A stretch of DNA of 64,000 nucleotides, from positions 1 through 64,000 of the forward strand of contig WEDG01001478.1 in NCBI GenBank assembly GCA_017591395.1, read 5' to 3'. Made by a program: the position numbers and the translations under genes. Positions 1 to 10,139 of this stretch are shown here, piece by piece (positions within the stretch are counted from its first letter, which is position 1; each line of letters begins with the position of its first letter). Source of the stretch: Schistocephalus solidus (taxonomy: Eukaryota; Platyhelminthes; Cestoda; Diphyllobothriidea; Diphyllobothriidae). Under the pieces are notes generated by a model that was not told where the DNA came from, made no database searches, and saw only the letters and a program-made list of their open reading frames with translations.

Positions 1-130
1 CCCTTTTTACGCACACCATGATAGTTTCGCGCGTCGTAGATTGTTTATAGTGAGGAAGATGCGCTGAGCTGTCGACTCTCACTCTTTCCCTCACTGGCCA
101 ATCAGACCACCGTCCGGATCCGGTCAGTTG
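1..130 (-). repeat. GC-rich interspersed repeat (family A), end fragment
   Basis: Read on the minus strand, this stretch matches about 16,505-16,640, sharing the words TCAGACAACTGACCG, CACTATAAACAATC and GAAACTATCATGGTG. Diverged relatives lie near 21.3, 42.1 and 52 kb. It contains an inverted CCAAT and a TATAAA-like word, so the family may carry promoter-like sequence. The element runs off the window edge. No coding content is recognised, and the class of element is unknown. Confidence 0.6.
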
Positions 131-1571
131 TCTGACGCGGAAGCGCGCGCAGCTGCTAGTGATCTCATCTACGCGTAATGCGTACGCGTCCTGGCCCCCA
201 AGCACACAAGCAACAGGATTTCACACAACAGGCTGAAAGGCTTTACAGATCACATGTGTGCAGGTAGGCAGAGGTCACGCTATAAAGTGTGCTGCCGATG
301 CGTGATGTGCGCATGCGCGGTGACAGTAACAGAGGACAAAGATAGTTCGGGAGTTGCTGAGTCTATGTGGGAAGTGTTGATGTCTGCGCATGATGCGTTA
401 GATGAAAAGCAGCAATTTGTAAACTGGAATACCTACCAGAAAGCACGCAGGAATGCTAGGGACCCGCTACGCAGTCGTACCTCACAGCCGTGTTAAACAG
501 CAGCAGAATACCGGGTGAAACACATGTCCGCTTTAGCTAATATCCATGCTGTGAATATGGATCCAACTGTAACCCCTTACTATACTACTGACTGCCCGTC
601 GGCAGTTTAATGAATATAACGCGGTAACTTCTGCTGACTGAGAGAAGGTGGCCCAAATATTCATACAACCTTCAATCTACGCCTCTTGGTCTTCAAACAA
701 AACCGATTTACTCAAAAGTTAGCTATTAGTTTCTGAGGAAATTAAGAAGGAGCAGTGTTAAATGCTGGCATAGTGGTGGATTCCACTTTCGTGGATGCGC
801 AGGGATTCGAGCAGGTCCTCTGCGGTGAAAGAATCGCGCGGGACAGTGAGGGCATCTAAAAGCTGTGTGTCGGTCACTGCTGTGTGTTGGCAAAATTCGC
901 TGTGTGTTGGTACTCGCTGTGTGTTGGGTACTCAAGACACTGGTGAGCTCAGTCTTTGTGCGATTGATCGCGGGTGACCGGCCAGACTGGATGTGGGGAA
1001 CTGCGATAGAAATGCGATGGTTAATGAGTCATAGTTGGTTAAATTGTGAGTGCTGGTGGAGGAGGAGGACGCAGCCGCGGCAGGTAGTCGGAGGTGGCTG
1101 CGAGGTGGCGGGAGTGGGCAAGTGGTGTGCGCGCCGCTCGGTGCAGCGGGCAGGCACTGTGCCAGTGGATCGGGGCGGCGGAGCTCGATCACGCGTTTCA
1201 TCAGCGGTCGAGATGATCTGCGCGGTGATCCGTCCGAACTATCGGCTATCGCGGATCACCTTGGTTACGCGCTAACGTCCAGCCCAACTTCGCTCCGACG
1301 AGATCATAGTCCAGCGCAGCCGCCAGCGCCGCGACCGAGGGTCCCATCCACGCGCGTCTCCGCGCCGACGCGGATAATACGCGCATGGTCCCGCAGGAGA
1401 CGATGTTCTACAGCGAGGTTCCGAAGACGCGGCCGTCTCCTTATTGTTACCGAGACCGTGGCTGTAAATCCGCCTGACTTCAGCCATCTACGAATTTCGC
1501 AGGAAACATCCAGACGGCTTCGCACGCGCAGGACAGCAGTAGTTGTAAAGCGCCGACCCACTCAAACATAG
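131..1571. other. CpG-dense stretch with unassigned open frames
   Basis: CpG dinucleotides are far denser here, especially 780-1,560, than in the rest of the window. Open frames exist on both strands: 254-496 (+, 80 codons) has a protein-like middle (ALDEKQQFVNWNTYQKARR), and 1,050-1,571 (+, 173 codons) is rich in Arg, Ser and Ala, as expected of GC-rich DNA read by chance. I recognise no domain in any of them. A short word, CTGTGTGTTGG, recurs three times around 875-935. It could be a host CpG-island promoter or first exon, or GC-rich repeat sequence; the data do not decide. Confidence 0.35.
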
Positions 1572-1574
1572 GTG

Positions 1575-1870
1575 ACCCTACGGTACTCTTCGTAGTCAAA
1601 CATACCTGCAAAGGTCTTTAAAGCCAACACCAATCTTTGACATGAACAACCAGTCACCTGACCTAAGCCAACATCATAAAAGCCTTGTCACTTAGCCTAA
1701 TCCTAACTCTAACCCAAACTCTGACCTAAACCGCAAAGTTAAAACCTAATCGTTGTATTAATCCTAAACATAATCTCCAAGGAATTGGACGCAAAGCCAC
1801 ACGTATTGTGAACGGTTCCTTTTCCCGTGTCCTGTTTAGGCGGTCGCACAAGGCTTCCTTACAAAATTTG
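1575..1870 (+). repeat. CCTAAC-rich interspersed repeat with conserved tail (family P)
   Basis: A degenerate CCTAAC/CCTAA array (about 1,690-1,770) is followed by a unique tail containing CGCAAAGCCACACGTATTGTG, GGTTCCT and GTGTCCTGTTTAGGCGG. The same array-plus-tail design recurs near 7.75, 15.2, 22.2, 35.8, 38.4 and 42.8 kb, so it is an interspersed element rather than a chance simple repeat. The array resembles a decayed TTAGGG-type telomeric repeat, but here it is internal. No ORF is recognised. Confidence 0.6.
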
Positions 1871-2525
1871 CTTTTAGAAGACACCTACTGACGTTTTCCC
1901 AAACCAAATCAATGAGAGAGCGCGAAACAGCCCTCCAGGGGATATTTCAGAGAAGATAACATAAATAGAACGGATTTCAGTTCCGTTTGGAGGACTGCGT
2001 TTTCTCTCCTCAGTAAAAACTGTGGGCCTCCTTGAAACGCTCCAAAGTCAGATCTGTAGCATTGAAGACGCTGTTTCTTAATCCCTCAAGCTTTGTTTTC
2101 GCAGGCCAGATAGGCGACGTGATCTTAAAGCACATCACGAGGACGAGAAGATTAAAGGGTTTGCGTTGCTTAGAGTCAACATAAAACCAAGTCTAACCTG
2201 AAATGAAAATGATGCAAAGCAGGTTCATCAATAAGAACGGTAGATATATGACTGAAAACGCATTGGAACTCGGTCGCAGCTCCGAATCATAACTACTTAG
2301 AGGGAGGAACGGTTATATAGCAGAAGGCAGTGCAGCCGAACCGATAAAATTTGAATTGCTGGACTCCCGTCTATCCGATACGTACTTTTTTCCTTCTCTA
2401 TCATCCGTTATTTTCAACGTGCTATGAATTCTGTGAGGGCTTTAGAACACCAAAGAACAATATACAGTATATGAAATCCCGAATGATCGCGGGTAATTGA
2501 ATAGAATAAGACAGGAAGGCGATCT
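1871..2525. other. No recognisable feature
   Basis: I see no coding domain, repeat copy or RNA motif in this stretch. Confidence 0.4.
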
Positions 2526-2530
2526 CTGAA

Positions 2531-2592
2531 ACCAAGTTTTTATTCGTCCGACGTTTCTAACTCTCATGTGGGCCCATCGTCAAGGCATAAAT
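2531..2592 (-). ncRNA. Hammerhead-like motif at PLE D 3' end
   Basis: On the minus strand: UUGACGA (C3 changed to U in the CUGANGA core), U, a weak stem II starting GGGCCC and ending GAGUUA, then GAA, the palindrome ACGU and cleavage base C. After the palindrome comes GGACGAAUAAA. The stem I arms pair by only about two bases (GG with CC) in this copy. The GAA-ACGU-C end is identical to the motif at 26.35 kb. Likely an inactive descendant of a PLE ribozyme. Confidence 0.5.
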
Positions 2593-2960
2593 ATGTTATA
2601 ACGCACTGCATATTTAACTCAGCTCTGCCCGGAAATGACCTTTAGCGGCGTTATGGACTTGTTCACAAAGGGCTTGATAAGCACCTGGCAGATCAATTCC
2701 TCGGTCAAGTGCCACGCTTCCTACAGCAGGTGTGAAATTCGGTTGTCCGACTGACCCAATATTCCCACGCTCTCGAAGTCGAAGCCATAACTCGGTTGGG
2801 ATGGGTGAACGTTTACTAAGGAAAGTTCATCCTTCCGGCCCACAGCGAGCTCCTGCTCATTCAATCTTATGCGAACCTGGCTGCCGGTTTCGCCAACTTT
2901 TCGTTAGCATTTCGGTTTGGGCTGAGGTATATCTCTTCGTCGAGAGTCAAAACCTCATAT
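2531..2960 (-). pseudogene. PLE D: 3' end of a Penelope-like element, GIY-YIG endonuclease remnant
   Basis: Reading leftward from about 2,910, the peptide goes GETGSQVRIRLNEQELAVG, RKDELSLVNVHPSQ, GFDFESVGILGQSDN, then EAWH and, after a frameshift, IDLPGAYQALCEQVHNAA. This matches the GIY-YIG endonuclease C-terminus of PLEs in order: (Y)-G-x-TG, the catalytic Arg in the RIRLNEH block, the LSLV and H..F block, EFLEAWH with the metal-binding Glu, and the INRHIDL block. The GIY half and upstream CxxC are too decayed to read. At least one frameshift and a stop are present, and no RT domain is seen further upstream. A hammerhead-like motif follows the end of the frame, as expected for a PLE 3' end. 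Confidence 0.7.
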
Positions 2961-2964
2961 TTTC

Positions 2965-5265
2965 AACCCGGCTGAGATTTGGCCGAGAACGCGTTGACCT
3001 CTGAAAATGAGTAATAGCACTCGCGGCAGAGCATATTAGTTTTTCTAAAATTACAGCGTTGGCCTCTGACTCATCCTAACGTAAATGATTTACTTCCATA
3101 TCGGGGTGGGGAGGAAATAAAACATCCAGGGACCTTTATTCTCAGGTAGCTTCGAATGTTCCCGGTCTCAATCGGCAAAACATGAATTCATGACTCAAAT
3201 GCGCGATGTTTCAGTTTAAAGACCTGGCAAACTCAGAATCCCATTTTCAGGTGTCAGTCTGGGATTAAGAAACACGTCTGGCACATGGACTAAAAGGTAT
3301 AAATTCACACCCCTGGGTTTCGTAGGCAGTCCATTCGTTTGATAACTGCCTGTCATCCCACGATCGACTATCAGACATTTGCGCAGCAAATCCAAGACAA
3401 AAACGAGTTGACGGTATTCTGTTCTGCAAGAAGTCATGTAAATGACCTCGATTCGTCGGTTGACAAATTTGCCTTATGTGAGCGTCACACGCGATCATGT
3501 CCACCACATAGGGTCGCCGAACTGTGACTTGAGGGTGAATGAGGTTATGATGATGGTGGACATACGCAGACTCTGTCGCACTTTCTCCTCCCTCATGCAC
3601 GTGGGCATGGAGTCCAGACGACTGGAGGTAGGTACTGTTGGCTGACACGGCGGGGCCTGCACCAGCGCGTGCCCCTAATACTCCCAACTGCGGCATTTTT
3701 GCGGGAGCATAACCCAAATAAGGCCTTACGTGCCCTGATCTGATCCACCGGGTCGATTCAATGTATCTAATGCGTGGTCCCTTTTTTGGCAACTTGTGTT
3801 GAGCAAATACCGCCTGCCAACCCCCGCCTTTCTCACATCCCTCAGTGACCTGAACTCGGTTGCAAGAGAAAGCGTCAGTAAAACCAGAGGCGAGATCGGG
3901 TGCATGGACTGACAAGACTTCACTGCTCGTCTACGCATGCTACAGACGACGTTGTCCTCCTCGATAACGAATAAATCTTTTGCCTTAGGTAGGGAGGGTT
4001 CAGAGTAAGTTTGTGTGCCAGTCGCCTTAGGCAAATTGTAATTAAGAGTGATGAGAGCGTAATGTAATTGGGTCACTGGGTCAGTGTCTACTAGCACCAG
4101 AAGAAGCGACCGCTATCAGGTTGAGGAAACCAGGCTTGTGTGCTCAAATACACCCCCTGCAAGCTCCGCGCCTAGCATGACCAAAGACTACTGAACCACC
4201 TGCCCTCCTCCGCACCCTCTTTATCTTTCCTATATTCTCCTGGAACGGCCCCCCTTCCCTCCCTTTTCCCATGACTCACTTGTATGAAAAGGTGTACCTT
4301 AGTAACCGCATGTTCAATCTTTGAACCCGTTCCCATATAAATGTACAGGCTCTAGGAGAAGGTATCGAAAGCACGCGTATGGTTGCCAATTGGTCTTCTG
4401 TCTGGGAATCTTTTATAGGGCAGTATCAAGGCTCCATGTCTTAAGACGAAGTGACGTCAGGAGACTGCATGGCTGCAATTTGGCCACCAATGGCCCAGTC
4501 GAGGGCAGGCAGCTTCGCCCGTTTACGGTACAAATGCCCTTTTTAAATTGAGACAGTAAAACCCATCGAAAGATACGCCATTTCCCGAACCCACTTCACA
4601 AGGACCATTTACGTCTTGATTGGTTGTAACTATTGCACTGAGATAGCAGCTGTCGGCTGAGCGGCAACCCAAAAGAAGACCACAAACCAGGCAGTAAAAC
4701 ACAACGAGACTATATCGGGCGCAGATGTGGCTGATTAAGACACCCCCGAAAGGTAATATAAGGCCGATAATGGATCAGTAGGGCTCAGAGGAGTCGCTTT
4801 GTTGCAAGATAGGTGTTAAAGACGGGAGGAAACCTTCAAACGCGGCCAAATGCTTGGTGCTTAGGAGACAAATTGAAGAAAAGGTCAGGTCTGTGGTGGG
4901 TGATCGCTATCCACCAGCCTACCGTCGTTTGAGCGTGCTCGTTAGCATTGACATTTTAAATGTATGCATTTCAAACGATTTGAAAAACGAAAACATTTAT
5001 CCACAAGACATTATGTGGAAGAATAAAAGAATTCAGTTTATACAAGCAATGCCTATACATGCATTCTCATTTTGAATAAATTTATCATGGAATTTGCCTG
5101 TGATTATGTAGAGAAAAAGGTAGCCTTCTACTTTGTGAAGCTGGTCAAATATTGAGCATAACTGCGATCTTTCACATAAACAAAAATATTAATTTTATGT
5201 GGCTTTCGTTATCTTATTGGATCGATCAACCTAAATAGACATGGGAAGATTATTTTTGCCGAAAC
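2965..5265. other. No recognised gene; one long minus-strand open frame
   Basis: An open frame of 216 codons lies on the minus strand at 3,265-3,915. It is His-rich in the middle (a VHHHHN run), has no recognised motif, and overlaps open frames on both strands, so coding is doubtful. Nothing else in this stretch could be matched to a known family or to other repeats in the window. Confidence 0.3.
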
Positions 5266-5268
5266 GTA

Positions 5269-6856
5269 CAGTAGATTCCCTATAATAATAAATGTAAACC
5301 AAAATTCTGAAATTTGTTTTCGATTTAAACAAATAACTAATTAGGGTGTCGGCTTTAGAAAGCGCTTCTTTCCGACTGCCCACGGAAAGTATACTCTGTA
5401 AAAATGGCAATATAAGTAGTATGTAATTTTATCAGTCATTTTCGATGCCTCTATAAGTTCTAATATATTTTACAGAAAACACGCACAAAAATATTATTTC
5501 TCGCACTCGTTTGATAGTAAATTATGCCTTCTTAAAAGTGAATACTTGATCAAAAGGTATCCTTTGGTTTTTAAAACGTTTCTAAATTTCTGAATATTTT
5601 TTGAACATTACTGACAGTTATACATGAACTCAAGGGTTCCACACTACATGCTGTATACCATCTGTGTTAGGTAATACCACAAATTTCTTTACGGCATGAA
5701 GAAGACTTCACAAAGATCTTATAAAATGTTGTAATGGATTTGGATCACGTTATAGCCATCATAAGGAGCATTAATAAATTGACAGATACGATATATTATG
5801 GATGAACATTTCAAGGTTCTTAAACATGTCATAATTAGAAACTTTTTAAAACCGCAATATACCCTTTCTTTAAGCATTAACTTTGAAGACGTAATTAACT
5901 ATCAAACGAATACAAAAAATAATATTTGGTGCGTATAAATGTACAGTAGATTCCCTATAATATGAAATAACAAGTGAAATTCTGAAATTTGTTTTCGATT
6001 TAAAAAACTTACTTAATTAAGGTTGTCATATTGATTATTCTGCAGCCTTTTCCAAGATATTTCAGTCACTGGCTGATTCTGGCCCTTGATCAAGTGTATT
6101 TTTGACCACGCGCAAAGGGTACATTCTGTAAAAAATGGCTACTTAAGTAATATGCAACTTTCACCTTGATTTTCAATGATCTTAATAATTCGAATAATTT
6201 TTACACAAAACAGGCAGAAAAATATTATTTCTTGCATTATTTTAAAAGCAAATTACACCTTCGTTAAATTTTATATTTGAAAAGAGTATCTTTCAGTTTA
6301 AAAATGTTTCTAATTATGAAATTTGTAAAGAACTTGAAATGTTCATCCCTGAAATATCGTATCCGGTTATTTATTAATGTGGCCTACAATGTATAAAACA
6401 TCATCCTAATAATTTGCAAAATTTTAAAAGAACTGTGTAACCTCATTTTCATACCTAGAGACATTTGTGATTTTTAATTTCACAGAACTGTATTGGAAAC
6501 GGTGGATTCAAGTGTAACGGTCAGTAGGGTTCAAAATTATTTAGCAATTTAGAAACCTTTTTAAAACCCAAAGATACCCTTCCTTCAAGTATAAAGTTTG
6601 ACGTAGACGTAATTTGCTATCAAATGCGTACAAAATACTATTTTGTGTGTAATTTCTGTAAAGTATGTTTAAATTTATAAGAGCATGGGAAATCAGGGAG
6701 AAAGCCCTCTTAAATGTTTGCATCATATTGTGAATGACGGATCTTGGGATTAGGCTACATGAGAATCAAAATCAATAATCCTAATTTAGTTATTTTTGAA
6801 TCAAAAATACAGTTTCAGAATTTTGGTTGACATTTCGTGTGATAGGGAATCTACTG
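5269..6856. mobile_element. AT-rich TIR/foldback element with TA flanks (Tc1/mariner-type MITE-like)
   Basis: The left end reads TA then CAGTAGATTCCCTAT; the right end carries the inverse, ATAGGGAATCTACTG then TA. TA target sites and a CAG-starting terminal inverted repeat are typical of Tc1/mariner/pogo transposons. A second copy of the left end lies at about 5,942, and 5,269-5,600 is repeated directly at 5,942-6,320. Inverted segments follow inside each copy: 5,480-5,600 against 5,840-5,925, and 6,225-6,320 against 6,545-6,650. Hence this appears to be two foldback units in tandem or nested. No transposase motif is visible, so it would be non-autonomous. Confidence 0.55.
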
Positions 6857-6859
6857 TAG

Positions 6860-7735
6860 TGTGCTTGGACAGCAAAAATATTATTGATTTTTATCAGAAA
6901 CAAGTCATGTGGTTCCCAACAGTACGTTATTTAGGAAACGAAATATCCCTTATCCGACATGAAAGAAGAATCTCACACCTCGCAGGGGATTCCAGGAATA
7001 TTGGCTACGGATACCAAAATTGCAGATTTGTCGTGTCAAAATAACTCTATTGGGAGCTCTGATTGCAAAGTGGCCAGGTGGTCAGGACAAGTTGACTTTC
7101 AACCTCCGATTCAAAATGCTTGGGGGTGTGTTTAGATCGTTTTTCAATTATATGCTATGTGAAAATACAAAAAGAGTAAAGAGGAACCACGTAAATAACT
7201 GCTATGCTTTGGGGCTTTCCTTATGCGAGTGCCAAAAGAGGACATGCAATCGAGGCATACTAGAAAAAGTAGGTGGTGTTTCTCGTGGAACGTTAGCCAA
7301 AATTGTGAAATGCGATTTTGGTAAGAAAGGAAAACTTAGGCGGCGTTGATTGAAATGTAACAAAAGCATACCGGGTCCTGTGCAGTCATCACTGAACTGG
7401 CATTACTGGTGTTTGATTGGACCATAGTCCCTACCGTTTTTTCTTATTTGATTGCTAGTTTTATCGCTGACGAGGGAGGCTAATAAGAGATCGAAAGCTC
7501 AGATGAATGAAGCCATGATTCCAGCGAGAAAAATGCTTTCTTCCTTACCTGAACACATGATATTTCAGTTTTTGAATGCACGCGATTCCGGCTGCCACAC
7601 AGAACACTTCTGCTAACAATGATTTCATAAGTAGTATAAATTACTTCGACTTATATTTGGTGTCCTTGTAAGTTTAGAGTCATTTGAGCGGAAACGACGA
7701 GAAAATAGGAACGCAGACAGCATTACATAAAATTT
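6860..7735. other. No recognised gene
   Basis: A plus-strand open frame at 7,020-7,349 (109 codons) has a basic C-terminus (GKKGKLRRR) but no motif I know. No repeat copy was found here. Confidence 0.3.
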
Positions 7736-7739
7736 TGGA

Positions 7740-7910
7740 AATGGTACCAATCTCCCTCAACTTGACTCTAAAACAAAAAAGTAACGTTGACCCTAAGCTT
7801 GCCTCAAACGTAACCGTGGCCCTGCCCTTGGCACTAAATCCAGTCCTGAAATTTGGTGCAAAACCACCAATATTATGGGGTTTCCCTCTTTTCCTGTGCG
7901 GCCGGGATGG
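7740..7910 (+). repeat. CCTAAC-rich repeat, family P copy
   Basis: A decayed array (CTCAACTTGACTCTAAAAC, then GACCCTAAGCTTGCCTC) precedes the family tail: AAATTTGGTGCAAAACCACC, ATTATGGGGTTTCC and CCTGTGCGGCCGGG. It aligns with the tails at 1.8 and 15.4 kb. Open frames across it on both strands are by-products of the repeat. Confidence 0.5.
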
Positions 7911-8309
7911 ACCCACATAAATATCCCTACGCATCTTTTGTTAAATCATGCAGAATAGTATCCTTCCATGTACTGATTCTATAGCAATTTACGTCCACGT
8001 TTAATGTTCGAGTTGACGGAAGAGTAGCTGTCGGTCAAGGACCGCAAATCGTCGATCCAAATAACGTCGTATCAATCGGTTATGAATACCGCTAATTAAA
8101 CATAAAAGCAGGTTCGTACCCATTGCACAAATTTCAGGAACTAAACCCAGCAGCTTCTCAATAGCATAGCAGAAGGCGTGCTTCGTCTTAATTAAAACGT
8201 ACAAAGAATTAAGTTTAAAAATGCTAAATGAAAGCGCAACGGAAGGTTGGGAATTGAAACCTTTTTTAAAACTGCAAGCTGACATTCATTCGAGTAGGAA
8301 ATCCGAAAG

Positions 8310-8690
8310 GGATATGAGTTAAAAGACCATTTGGCGAGCATACGTTAGCTTTCGATAAATTCTTATCAGGCCTTTACATTTAAATCACTGTGTCATTAAG
8401 TCAAATATGCAGGTAAGTAGAACAAATTGTACGGTTGTCAGGGTGGGGGAGGGAGGGGGAAAGAAACAAAATTGCGGTTCGTTTTCTGATCATGGTCAGA
8501 GGAATGGTTGCCACTGGGACAGGTAATTAGATGCGGGTGGCCAAATTGGTGGCTTCTGGCCACGGTAGTTGCGGTGCCTATATAAAGTTCTTTTGAGCGA
8601 ACAGGACCGGTTTGAGTAGCCTGATTGCAGGTGCTTCTGCCGTAGCCAACAGAAGCTGCCAATGAATTTTGAATAGGTTGAGGGGACCAT
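8310..8690 (-). repeat. Composite repeat E/G, one terminal arm missing
   Basis: The left part (8,320-8,440) is a minus-strand copy of the foldback arm E: CATTTGGCGAGCATACGTTA, CTTTCGATAAATTCTTATC, then ACGGTTGTCAGGGTGGGGG. The right part (about 8,498-8,660) matches 38,050-38,175, sharing GCCAAATTGGTGGCT and CGGTGCCTATATAAAGTTC. In the 37.7-38.2 kb copy both E arms survive in inverted orientation; here the right-hand arm is not seen. Confidence 0.5.
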
Positions 8691-9330
8691 GTAAGTTACT
8701 ATAAAATGCGTTCAAAGAAGGATATTAGTGTGCCTGTTTCTGGAACCTATGATTGAATTTAGGAGAATGTCAGAAATAAATGGAAAACATTTATATTTAT
8801 TTTGACGTCATTGTAAGCAAATGTGATTTCACTAAAGACTAAAAAGAAATACATTCCAAAGTCAGAATCCTAATGTAACTAACATGGCTTGGGGATTATT
8901 TGCATGATACTTGCTCTCAAATATACTATATAAATAATTTGAATTCTAATACGTTCTATGGGGAAAGAAGCTTGTTGTGTAAATTTTCGATAATGGTTCT
9001 CGAGGTCGTAATCAGATGCAGACGGAAAGCAAATGGGACAAAAACAGGTAACATCTCAATCGCACTTTAAAAAATCGATACTGGCGTGACATTTGTGCCA
9101 TTGAGCGGCAGCCTCTTGGACGTGTGTAGAGGTGGATATTGCTGTATGACCAAAATATACGAACGCGCACGCATTCCGCATATCTTGTTAATGACCTCAT
9201 TTTTTCCAAATCACTGACACAATCCTTAAACCCTGATATAATCTACTGATATAATGTATAGTTTGTATTAAAATACAGGCATCCCAAGATATTCAATAGA
9301 AACGATAAAATACTTTGGGAAAAAATAGAA
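8691..9330. other. No recognisable feature
   Basis: AT-rich sequence without a recognised domain, repeat or RNA motif. Confidence 0.4.
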
Positions 9331-9334
9331 ACTT

Positions 9335-9390
9335 TAATGTCTAAATTTTCGAGACTGGTCCCCCAGCTCGTCGTCAGACTACGGGCAGTG
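9335..9390 (-). ncRNA. Hammerhead-like motif at PLE A 3' end
   Basis: Minus strand: CUGACGA, a hairpin with arms GAGCUGG and CCAGUCUC (one bulge), then GAA, palindrome AAUU and U at the cleavage position. The layout is the same as in PLE B at 13.33 kb. Stem I pairing is poor in this copy, so the ribozyme is probably dead. Confidence 0.45.
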
Positions 9391-9534
9391 TACAGGAACA
9401 ATTAATCAATTAACCGTGTTTAACAAAGGATTCTGAGATTGGGCGAAATCCGAACCAATAGGCTTTGAGTGTATTTCGTCATCCCGTCGGGATTGGTTGT
9501 GCGCGTTTGAATTTTTTTTAACGATTTTGTATGT

Positions 9535-9830
9535 GGCATCCAAATCTATATGCCGGTTGATACATGCCTAATCTGAGTGCATTACTTCCAGGAATTCACG
9601 GCCTTTTCTGATTGGGCAGATGCCAACCATCCGTGTTTTTTCCAATGCAAATTTATGTCCGGTTTCCAGGGTATGCATAGCCACTTGGGATAAATGGTCT
9701 CGTCTTTTAACCACTTACTGATGTTCGTGTAGGCGGGTTGAGACAGATTTCCCAGTTTGGCTACAATAAACGGCATTACAACTGAAACATGGAATTTTGT
9801 AGACAACACCTTTTTTTATCAAGGTAGCTA
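9535..9830 (-). pseudogene. PLE A GIY-YIG endonuclease domain
   Basis: Frame read on the minus strand: GVVYKIPCFSCNAVYCSQTG, KSVSTRLHEH, a stop, VVKRRDHLSQVAMHTLETGH, KFALEKTRMVGIC, PIRKGREFLEVMHSD, a stop, then ACINRHIDL. The GIY motif is VVY. The YIG motif has become YCS, so a conserved residue is lost. A CxxC pair precedes it, as in other PLEs. The catalytic Arg (TRLHEH) and the metal-binding Glu (REFLE) remain. In PLEs this domain nicks target DNA to prime reverse transcription. Two in-frame stops and a frameshift near 9,805 make this copy non-functional. Confidence 0.8.
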
Positions 9831-10139
9831 ACCATGTCCTTAGGGTGTACAAGCTATGAGCGTAAAGTAGACGTAGGGTGGTGTGCTACTTGTATCTGGT
9901 GTTTTCTAAGCTGTCTTTCGACAAGCTCTGATACATTTTTAATGTATGGGAGAGTTTGCCAGGTCATTGTTGTGGGTGCCTGGGTGGCCGTGTTGTTTGA
10001 AATACCTTTCTCTTTGGATTCTTGTTGCTTCAGACATCGATGCATGAAGTCACGGGGGTATCCATTTTCAGAGAACAAGTTAAAGAGGTATTTCAATTCT
10101 GCTCGATAACTTTCTTCATCAGAGCAGTGTGTTTTGGCT

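Noticed and set aside
1050..1571. 173-codon Arg/Ser/Ala-rich frame as a gene
   Set aside because: Composition is what GC-rich DNA gives by chance, and two antisense frames are also open there.
3265..3915. 216-codon minus-strand open frame as a host gene
   Set aside because: No recognisable domain, other frames are open over the same stretch, and no splice or start context could be supported. Left as an unassigned frame.
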